Shown here in pieces: positions 17,222 to 24,330 of a stretch of 64,000 nucleotides of DNA (positions are counted from its first letter, which is position 1; the number at the start of each line of letters is the position of its first letter). The notes under the pieces are model-generated. The model saw only the letters and a program-made list of their open reading frames with translations. It had not been told where the DNA came from and ran no database searches. Source of the DNA: CAYLUN01 sp964386865 (GTDB lineage Bacteria; Verrucomicrobiota; Kiritimatiellia; RFP12; UBA1067); assembly GCA_964386865.1 (NCBI GenBank), contig CAYLUN010000022.1, forward strand, positions 10,365 to 74,364, given 5' to 3'. The position numbers and the translations under genes are program-made.

Positions 17222-18307
17222 ATGGTTGTGCTGGGAATAGAGACGTCCTGTGACGAGTCGGCGGCGGCGGTTGTCGAGGACGGCAAGAGGGTGCTGTCGA
17301 GCGTCGTTTACAGTCAGGTGCCGCTGCACCAGCCCTACGGCGGAGTCGTGCCCGAGATCGCCTCGCGCAGCCACGTGGAGAAGATTCCGGGCGTGATCCG
17401 CGAGGCGCTGAGCCTTGCGTTTGGCGGCGATCTGGCGTCCGAGGTGAGGCCGGAGTGGTGGGAACGGATCGACGCTGTGGCGGTGACTTACGGCCCGGGT
17501 TTGGCCAGCTCGCTGATCGTGGGGCTCTCGGCCGCCAAAGGGCTGGCGCTGAGCCTCGGACGGCCGCTGATCGGCGTCAACCACCTCGAGGCGCACATCC
17601 ATTCCGTCTTTTTGAGCCCGGACGCGCCAGACCCGCGCGACGTGTGCCCGCTGCTGGCGCTCGTAGTTTCAGGGGGGCACACGTGCTGGGTCGACGTGCC
17701 GGCGCCGGGCGACTACCGGGTGATCGGGCAGACGTTGGACGATGCGGCGGGCGAGGCGTTCGATAAGGCGGCCAAGCTTCTGGGGCTGGGATATCCCGGC
17801 GGGCCGGCGATCGACCGGGCGGCCAGGCAGGCGTCGGGGCTCGGCGCGATGGCGTTTCCGAAAGGGCGGCCGCGGCCGGGCACGCCTGCCATCGGCGCGC
17901 TGCGCGCGGAGCTCTGCGTGAGTTTCAGCGGGCTGAAGACGTCGCTGATGTACCGCTTGCGCGAGCGCCCGCCCTGCGGTGAGGGCGAGGTGGCTGAGAT
18001 CGCGGCCGCGTATCAGGAGGCGATCGTCGGGGCGCTTGCTGAGCGGTGCGAGCGGGCGCTTCAGGGCGGCGGCTACCGCGCGCTCGCCGTGGGCGGCGGC
18101 GTGTCGCTGAACCGGCGGCTGCGCGAGCAGGTGGGGCGGGTGGCGCGCGAGGCGGGCGTGCGGCTGCTGCTCGCGGAGCCGCGGTTCTGCGGTGACAACG
18201 CGGCCATGATCGCGGGCCTGGCTGGCGCCGGTGGCGGCGTCAGGGGGGGAGGGGCGATGAGGTTGGACGTGGCGCCGGCGTTGGAGGTGGGCTCGTGCTT
18301 GGAGTAA
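17222..18307 (+). CDS. tsaD: tRNA N6-adenosine threonylcarbamoyltransferase TsaD
   Basis: This protein has 361 residues. It starts MVVLGIETSCDESAAAVVEDG, the signature ATP-binding start of TsaD/Kae1/Gcp. Metal-binding histidines are in NHLEAHIHSVFL, followed by LLALVVSGGHTCWVD, the DDAAGEAFDKAAKLLGLGYPGGP block and GGGVSLNRRLR near the C-terminus. TsaD transfers threonylcarbamoyl to A37 of ANN-decoding tRNAs, working with TsaB and TsaE, neither of which is in the window. The length is close to the usual 340. Its last 13 bases overlap the start of the following nuclease/phosphatase gene. Confidence 0.96.
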   Translation: MVVLGIETSCDESAAAVVEDGKRVLSSVVYSQVPLHQPYGGVVPEIASRSHVEKIPGVIREALSLAFGGDLASEVRPEWWERIDAVAVTYGPGLASSLIVGLSAAKGLALSLGRPLIGVNHLEAHIHSVFLSPDAPDPRDVCPLLALVVSGGHTCWVDVPAPGDYRVIGQTLDDAAGEAFDKAAKLLGLGYPGGPAIDRAARQASGLGAMAFPKGRPRPGTPAIGALRAELCVSFSGLKTSLMYRLRERPPCGEGEVAEIAAAYQEAIVGALAERCERALQGGGYRALAVGGGVSLNRRLREQVGRVAREAGVRLLLAEPRFCGDNAAMIAGLAGAGGGVRGGGAMRLDVAPALEVGSCLE

Positions 18308-19356
18308 CGGATTGGGCGCGCCGCCTGGGCCGGATCGCGGTGATCGGGTGCGTGGCGCTGCTGTGGGCGGCGCCCGCCTGGTGTAGCCCTCGTTCGCTGG
18401 TTGTGGCGAGCTGGAACGTCGAGAACCTGTTCGACACGCAGGACGACCCGGCGGTGGAGGGCGACGACGGGTATACGCCCCGCGGCTGGAGCCGGTGGAC
18501 GGAGGCCCGGTACGCGCTCAAGCTGGAGCACCTCGCCCAGGTGATCGCCGCGATGCGCCCGGACGTCCTCTGCCTGACGGAGGTCGAAAACCGCAGCGTG
18601 CTGACGGATCTGGTGCGGACGCTGCGCGAGCGGAACGGCTACGACCTGCCGGTGATCGTGCATCGCGACGGCGGCGACGTGCGCGGAATCGATGTGGCGA
18701 TGCTCGCCAAAGTGGCGCCCGCCGCGACGAACTGGTTCTGCGCCGTAGCGGGCCAGCGAGACGTGTTGGCGTGCGATTTCGACTTCGAAGGTCGGCGGCT
18801 GACGGTGCTGGCCAACCACTGGAAGTCCCAGCTGGGCAAGAAGGAGGAGAGCGACGGCATCCGGGCCCGGGAGGCGCAGTCCGTGCGGGCTTTCCTGGAC
18901 GGGCGGCTAAAGGCCGACCCGGCTGCGGCAATCCTCGTCGCCGGCGACTTCAACGATTCCCCGGCTTCGGCCATTCTGACGGAGGCGGCGGGCTTTTCGC
19001 TCGATGACCGGCTGGTGCGGGAGGACGGGGCCCGGCGCCTGCTTTACAATCTGTCGGGCGGGCTGACGGAATCGGCGCGCAGCACCTACTACTACTCCCC
19101 GGCCCAGCAGTGGAGCGCGCTGGACTCCATGAGCGTGACGCGCGGCATGCTGGACGGGGTTGAGCCGGCGTCGCCCTGGCGCGTGCGGCGCGCGGCCTAC
19201 GGGGTCTTCAAGCTGCCCGGACAGTGTTCGCAGTCCGGCGCTCCGCTGCCGTTCCGGCGGGTGAGGAACAAGGAGGTCGGCGATGTCTATCTGACGGGGT
19301 ACTCCGACCATTTTCCGCTGCGCGCAGAGCTCGAGGCGGCGGAGCGGGCGCCTTGA
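18295..19356 (+). CDS. Secreted endonuclease/exonuclease/phosphatase (EEP) family protein
   Basis: This protein has 353 residues. A signal peptide (IAVIGCVALLWAAPAWC) precedes the catalytic fold. The DNase I-like motifs are all present: VASWNVENLFD (about 37-47), CLTEVENRS with the metal-binding Glu, VANHWKS-type ANHWKSQ, AGDFNDSP, and the final GYSDHFPL with the catalytic His. EEP enzymes cleave phosphodiesters in nucleic acids, lipids or sugar phosphates; secreted bacterial members often recover phosphate or nucleosides. The GTG at 18295 lies inside tsaD and has GGAGG upstream, so the two genes are likely coupled. Confidence 0.88.
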   Translation: MLGVTDWARRLGRIAVIGCVALLWAAPAWCSPRSLVVASWNVENLFDTQDDPAVEGDDGYTPRGWSRWTEARYALKLEHLAQVIAAMRPDVLCLTEVENRSVLTDLVRTLRERNGYDLPVIVHRDGGDVRGIDVAMLAKVAPAATNWFCAVAGQRDVLACDFDFEGRRLTVLANHWKSQLGKKEESDGIRAREAQSVRAFLDGRLKADPAAAILVAGDFNDSPASAILTEAAGFSLDDRLVREDGARRLLYNLSGGLTESARSTYYYSPAQQWSALDSMSVTRGMLDGVEPASPWRVRRAAYGVFKLPGQCSQSGAPLPFRRVRNKEVGDVYLTGYSDHFPLRAELEAAERAP

Positions 19357-19380
19357 CCTGGCTCTTTGCCCGGTGCATGC

Positions 19381-19409
19381 TTGCGGAACGTTGAAGAACA
19401 GGATAAGAT
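19381..19409 (+). promoter_or_regulatory. Candidate sigma-70 promoter for the DUF2723/TPR gene
   Basis: TTGCGG at 19381-19386 and TAAGAT at 19404-19409 are separated by 17 bases. The predicted start near 19416 is about 56 bases before the GTG at 19472. Confidence 0.45.
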
Positions 19410-19471
19410 GGTTCACTTATTAGTAACAGTCGGTTCGGTCATCCCTGGCAGGGCAGAGGCTGAAACGGCAC

Positions 19472-22400
19472 GTGTGGATGGGTGCAGAGATGACTACAGG
19501 CTTCAAATCGGCGTCGATTGAGAAACGCAGGCTGGACTGGATCGTATCCTTGGGCTTGGGCCTGTTGGCGGCCGTGGTCTACGGGTTGACTCTGTCGAAA
19601 GGGGTTTTCCCGGGCGAGTCGGCGCACCTGATGACTGTCTATAGCGGGATTGAGACGCTCGAGCTCCCGCTCCACCCGCTGTGGGGCGGGATTGTCTCGT
19701 GGCTGAGCGGTCTCCCCGTGCTCACGCTGCCGCTGCGGCTGAACCTCTTCAGCCTGGTCTGCTCCTGCGTGTCTGTCGTGTTAATGTACAGGATCATGTC
19801 GTTCCTGATCCACGACACGATCTCGGAAGAGTACTCGGTCGAGTACGCGCCACGCGTGTCTGTCTGGGCGGGCGTGGTGTCGGCGCTGGCGTTCCAGTTC
19901 GCGGTGCCGGTGTGGCAGGCTGCCACACACCTGCAGTACCAGGGCTTCGATCTGATGCTGGCGCTTATCGCGGCCTATCTGCTGGTGCTCTACGCGGCTC
20001 ACCGGTGGACGTGGGCGCTGGTTGCCTTCTCCCTGCTGTACGGGGCGGGGATTGTGGAGTCGGTCATTTTCGTCCCGCTGTCGCCGGTGATGCTGACATT
20101 CCTCATCTATGTCTTGTGGAAAAACGGGCAGCTGAGCCTGCCTCGCGTGGCCTGGATGGGCGTTCTGGCCGCGCTCGGCATGGGCCTCTACTATGTTTTC
20201 TCGTGGCAGTTCTTCAAGTCTAGCGACAGCTCGGTGCTCGGCTTCAAGAGCGTCATGGACGTGATGGTGTCGGTGTGGAAGAGCCAGGTGCTCCAGCTGC
20301 GGTCGGGCCTGCCGCGCGTGGGCTGGCTGATCCTGCTGATGATGAGCGTCGTCCCGTGGGTGGCGGGCGGGTTCGCATCGTTCCGCGCGCTGAACAACGA
20401 GCGGTCGTGGAGCCAGTACATTCTCCACTTCACGCTGAGCGTGATTACGGTGCTGGGCCTGACGAACGCGCCCATTTCGCCGTGGGAGATCCTGAAGCCT
20501 TACGGCCGGCTGCCCGTCTGCTCGTACGCGATGCTCGCGATGGTGGCCGGCTACCTCGTGGCCTACTGGTACCTGCTTCTGAAGGTGAAGCGTCCGAAGC
20601 GGGGCAACGAGACGTCGGCGCTGACCAAGCAAGCCGGGGACTGGCTGGGCCTGCTCCTGGCCTATCCGATGGCAGGCATTGTGGCGCTGGCGGCGATCAT
20701 CAACGTGTTCGAGTGCGGCGGCTCGCGGGGCGCGTTCGCGGACAGGTGCGCCCAGGAGATCTTGGACCGGATGGGAAGCCGCACGTGGCTGGTGACGGAC
20801 GGCACGCTGGACCCGCACCTCCAGCTTCTGGCGCGTGAGCGCGGCCTCGAGCTGAACTTGCTCTGCCTGCAAAAGGACATGAGCCCCTACTACTTGAAAC
20901 ACATGGCGAGCCTGATCGAACGGAAGGGCTTGTTCGCGGCGGGGGACCTGCAGCGCATGAAGAGCACGCTGGATCTGGGCGTGCTGCCTTTCATCCAAGA
21001 CTGGTTCGCCATGGACAAGGAGATCGAGAAGAAGGTCGCGGTCTTCGGCGTGCCCGACTTCTGGTACACGGCGGGCATTACGCCCGTGCCGGAGTTCATG
21101 TTCTTTGCGGGGTGCCGAGACATCCGGACGCTGAAAGACAAGCCCCTGCTCGCGGAGTATCAGAAGTTCTGGGACGAGATGGGCAAGGTGCTGCCGAAGA
21201 ACGAGAAGGCGACGCAGGATCCGACCCTGACGCTCCGGGCGAACATGCGCCGCCACGTGGGGTTCGTGGCGAACAATCTGGGCGTGCTGCTGGAGGATCT
21301 TGAGAACGACAAGGACGCCTACGCGGTCTACACGTTCGTGCACAGCAAATGGGACCCCGAAAACATCTCGTCGCTCTTCAACCGCTTCGAAATGGCCCGG
21401 CGCGGCGTGGCGGCGGCTAGCGCCAGCAAAGAGCTGATTGAGCGCGAGCTGAAAGATTTCGTCGGCAACCTGAAGCAGCGCTATCCGCTGTGGTCGCTGT
21501 CGCGCTTCTTCGGCTACGTCCGGTCGCCGGAGCTGTTCGCTCGGCTGGGCTGGGGCTGGGCGCTGTCCGGCCAGCAGGGCGCTGCGCTGGCCGGCATCAA
21601 CCGGGCCATCAACCTGCTGCCGACGGACCAGCGGGTGAACGCGATGCAGACGATGGCCGCGATCTACGCGCTGTCGGATGACCGGAGCAAAACCGAGGCG
21701 GTCTACCAGGACATCATGAAGAGCGATCCCGGCAACCGCACGGCCATGCTGGGCCTGGCCCGCTTGGCGGTTCAGGAAGGCGCGATGGAGAAGGCCAAGG
21801 CGTGGCTCGAGAAAGCGGCCAAGTCCGAGGATAAGCGCGGCGTGCTGGGCGTGGAGTGGGCGGTCATCCACCTGATGAACAACGATGTGGGCAAGGCTCG
21901 CCTGGCGCTTCAGGAGGCGACCGACCTACAGCCGAAGAACCTGCAGGCGTGGGCGATGCTGGCCATGGTGCAGCTGCAGCAGGATGAGGCCGAGGACGTT
22001 GAGAAAGTGCTGCTGCCCAAGATGGAGAGCGTGGCCGGCACCGTCGACGACTACTTCATCCAGATCACGCGCGCCCAAGTGGCCATGAAGAAGGGCAAGA
22101 ATTTCCAGCGTGCAGCCCGCGAGGGCTTCATCCGCGCGTCCATGCTGCGGCCGGACGTCCCGGGCGTCAAGGACATGATCCTGCAGCTGGACATCGCCAT
22201 GAACGACCAGGAGGGCGCGGAGCTGCACGCGCGGCAGGTGCTGCGGGTCAACCGCAAGCATTCGCTGGCGAACTATGTGATGGGCTCGCTCCGCCTGCAG
22301 GAGGGCTCGTACGGCGAGGCGGAGGACTTCTTGCGGCGCAGCGTGGACACCAACCCGAGCGCGGCGGCCCTGAACGACCTGGCGGAGGTGCTGCGGCGCA

Positions 22401-22735
22401 TCCGCAAGTTCGAGGAGGCGGAACGGTTCTCGCGGATGGCCGTCGAAAAGAGCCCGGATCTGTATGTGGCCTGGGAGACGCTCGGCGCGACGCTGCTGGA
22501 CTTGAACAAGAACCTCGACGAGGCCGAGCGGGTCGTGAAGAAGGCGATGGAGCTTTATGGCGACGACCTGCGTATTCGCATCACGCTGGCCCGCATCCTC
22601 CTCAAGAAGGGCGAAATCGAGCGCGCCCGCGAGCTGATCCGGCAGGTCAAGAACCGGCAAGGCGAACTGACGAAGTTCGATCAGGCGGAGCTGGCCAAGC
22701 TAGCCGAAGAGGCCTCTTCTGGGCGCAGCCGCTGA
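19472..22735 (+). CDS. DUF2723 GT-C-like membrane protein with C-terminal tetratricopeptide repeats
   Basis: This protein has 1087 residues. The N-terminal half (about 20-410) has ten or more hydrophobic segments and begins LGLGLLAAVVYGLTLSKGVFPGESAHLM. This matches the DUF2723 (protein O-mannosyltransferase-like) group, where the acidic residue after the first helix is in the catalytic loop. The C-terminal half is soluble and rich in TPR-like helical pairs, for example INRAINLLPTDQRVNAMQTMAAIY, VYQDIMKSDPGNRTAMLGLARLAVQ and AERFSRMAVEKSPDLYVAWETLGATLL. It probably glycosylates or assembles an envelope polymer, with the TPR region holding partners. GTG at 19472 has AGAGG 12 bases upstream. 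ATGs at 19478 and 19490 are alternatives. Confidence 0.8.
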   Translation: MWMGAEMTTGFKSASIEKRRLDWIVSLGLGLLAAVVYGLTLSKGVFPGESAHLMTVYSGIETLELPLHPLWGGIVSWLSGLPVLTLPLRLNLFSLVCSCVSVVLMYRIMSFLIHDTISEEYSVEYAPRVSVWAGVVSALAFQFAVPVWQAATHLQYQGFDLMLALIAAYLLVLYAAHRWTWALVAFSLLYGAGIVESVIFVPLSPVMLTFLIYVLWKNGQLSLPRVAWMGVLAALGMGLYYVFSWQFFKSSDSSVLGFKSVMDVMVSVWKSQVLQLRSGLPRVGWLILLMMSVVPWVAGGFASFRALNNERSWSQYILHFTLSVITVLGLTNAPISPWEILKPYGRLPVCSYAMLAMVAGYLVAYWYLLLKVKRPKRGNETSALTKQAGDWLGLLLAYPMAGIVALAAIINVFECGGSRGAFADRCAQEILDRMGSRTWLVTDGTLDPHLQLLARERGLELNLLCLQKDMSPYYLKHMASLIERKGLFAAGDLQRMKSTLDLGVLPFIQDWFAMDKEIEKKVAVFGVPDFWYTAGITPVPEFMFFAGCRDIRTLKDKPLLAEYQKFWDEMGKVLPKNEKATQDPTLTLRANMRRHVGFVANNLGVLLEDLENDKDAYAVYTFVHSKWDPENISSLFNRFEMARRGVAAASASKELIERELKDFVGNLKQRYPLWSLSRFFGYVRSPELFARLGWGWALSGQQGAALAGINRAINLLPTDQRVNAMQTMAAIYALSDDRSKTEAVYQDIMKSDPGNRTAMLGLARLAVQEGAMEKAKAWLEKAAKSEDKRGVLGVEWAVIHLMNNDVGKARLALQEATDLQPKNLQAWAMLAMVQLQQDEAEDVEKVLLPKMESVAGTVDDYFIQITRAQVAMKKGKNFQRAAREGFIRASMLRPDVPGVKDMILQLDIAMNDQEGAELHARQVLRVNRKHSLANYVMGSLRLQEGSYGEAEDFLRRSVDTNPSAAALNDLAEVLRRIRKFEEAERFSRMAVEKSPDLYVAWETLGATLLDLNKNLDEAERVVKKAMELYGDDLRIRITLARILLKKGEIERARELIRQVKNRQGELTKFDQAELAKLAEEASSGRSR

Positions 22736-22793
22736 GCGCCGGCCGAGCTTCCTGCAGACGTGTGTTCGTGTGGCGTTGCGCACGCGGATGTGG

Positions 22794-22799
22794 TATAGT
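22794..22799 (+). promoter_or_regulatory. Possible -10 element close to the sirC-hemA start
   Basis: TATAGT at 22794-22799 lies about 12 bases before the ATG at 22811. If it is used, the leader would be only about five bases. No matching -35 box at standard spacing was found. Confidence 0.3.
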
Positions 22800-22810
22800 C
22801 CGCCCCGCCT

Positions 22811-24313
22811 ATGAGAGAAGGAAGACCCGCCAGAAAAACGTTTCCGATCAACGCGATGATCGAGGGCCGGAAGGTTCTGGTCGTGGGGGGCGGGCGCGTC
22901 GGGCAGCGCAAGGTTGAGCTGCTCTTGGAAGCCGGCGCCCGCGTCACCTTGGTCTGCCCCGCGTGCGTCGGCGAGCTGGTCGCGCTGGCCGACGGCGGCT
23001 ACATTCGCTTCGAGCCGCGCCTGTTCGCTGACGGCGACGTGTCCGGATGCACGCTGGTTTTTGCCTGCACGGATGACAAGCACGTCAACCGGCGCATCCT
23101 CGAGGCGTCGCAGGCTGCCGGAATCCCGTGCTGCTGCGCCGATGGAAACTGGTCCGACGGCGACTTCGTGACCCCCGCGATCATCCGCTCAGGCGACGTG
23201 CTGATCGCGGTTTCGACGAGCGGCCGCTCCTGCCGCCAGTCGCGGCTGATCAAAGACAACCTGCGGAAGCACCTCGACTCGATCGAAAGCTCGGACCTTT
23301 TGGTGCTTGGCACCAGCCACGAGTACCTGCTCTCGGAAGAGCGTGCGCCTTACCACCTCTTGTTGCGCGAGCGCGAGGCGATCGGCGACATGATCCGGCA
23401 GGTCTGGGGCGTGCACGAGTTCTTCATCCTGAACACGTGCAACCGGATCGAGGTGGTCGCCGCAATCTCGCGCGAGGCGGGAACCAGCGGCATCCTCCGC
23501 CGGCTGCTGCGGTTTGACCAGCTGCGCCAGGACCTGTACTACATGAAGCACAGCTTTGACGCCTTCGCGCACCTGTGCCGCGTGACCGCCGGCCTCGATT
23601 CGCAGACGCCCGGCGAGTGCCACGTGGTGTCGCAAATCAAGGATGCGGTCGACGAGGCCGCCGCCCGTGGCTGGGCGGGCTCGATCATTCGCGAGCTGTG
23701 CGACGCGGCCCTGCATGTTTCGAAGGATCTCCGCCGCGACGTGGAGCCGCTGCTGGACAGCTCGGAGATCGAAGACGTGGCCCTGCGCTATCTCGACGGT
23801 GTCCTGCCGGGACTCAGCGGGCAGACCGCACTCGTGATCGGGACGGGCATGGTCGGCCAAGGGCTTATCGCGGGCCTCCTCAAGCGGGGGTGCCGGTGCC
23901 TGTGGCTCTACCATCGGAACGCGCCCGCTCTGGACAAGGAGGCGGCGCCACACGTGGAGGTGGCGCAGCTCGGCGAGTTGGCGCGGGCGCTCCCGCGGGC
24001 GGACGTGGTGCTCAGCGCCGTTGACGCGCCGGCGCCGGTCGTGACGCGCGCGGCGCACCTGTCCGCGCTGAACCCGGCCGGCGCCGTGCTCGTCGACCTC
24101 GGCCTGCCCCGCAACATCGACCGGGCTTTGGACGCGGGCGCGCCGGGCGTTCGCGTGGCCGATCTGGACGTGCTCAAGCAGTGGGCCCGCGTCAACGATG
24201 GCACGCGGCTGCGGGTCGACGAGACCTGCCGACGGGTCATGGACGAGCACCGCGAAATCTACGAGCGCATCCGCCGCAGCATCCAAGGCGAGGCGCCCCA
24301 ACAAGCGGGCTGA
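22811..24313 (+). CDS. hemA: Fused precorrin-2 dehydrogenase (SirC-type) and glutamyl-tRNA reductase (HemA)
   Basis: This protein has 500 residues. Residues 1-160 form an NAD-binding domain like the N-part of CysG or SirC: VLVVGGGRVGQRKVELLLEAGA, FACTDDKHVNRRI, VSTSGRSCRQSRLIK. It would oxidise precorrin-2 to sirohydrochlorin. From about 163 the sequence is HemA: LGTSHEYLLSEER, FILNTCNRIEVV with the catalytic Cys210, GLDSQTPGECHVVSQIKDA and VIGTGMVGQG. HemA reduces glutamyl-tRNA to glutamate-1-semialdehyde, the first step of the C5 pathway. The HemA part is only about 340 residues. It stops just after the spinal helix start, so the usual C-terminal dimerisation domain seems missing. The next gene, 17 bases on, continues the pathway. 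Confidence 0.87.
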   Translation: MREGRPARKTFPINAMIEGRKVLVVGGGRVGQRKVELLLEAGARVTLVCPACVGELVALADGGYIRFEPRLFADGDVSGCTLVFACTDDKHVNRRILEASQAAGIPCCCADGNWSDGDFVTPAIIRSGDVLIAVSTSGRSCRQSRLIKDNLRKHLDSIESSDLLVLGTSHEYLLSEERAPYHLLLREREAIGDMIRQVWGVHEFFILNTCNRIEVVAAISREAGTSGILRRLLRFDQLRQDLYYMKHSFDAFAHLCRVTAGLDSQTPGECHVVSQIKDAVDEAAARGWAGSIIRELCDAALHVSKDLRRDVEPLLDSSEIEDVALRYLDGVLPGLSGQTALVIGTGMVGQGLIAGLLKRGCRCLWLYHRNAPALDKEAAPHVEVAQLGELARALPRADVVLSAVDAPAPVVTRAAHLSALNPAGAVLVDLGLPRNIDRALDAGAPGVRVADLDVLKQWARVNDGTRLRVDETCRRVMDEHREIYERIRRSIQGEAPQQAG

Positions 24314-24330
24314 GGAAGGTCGGTCGCACC

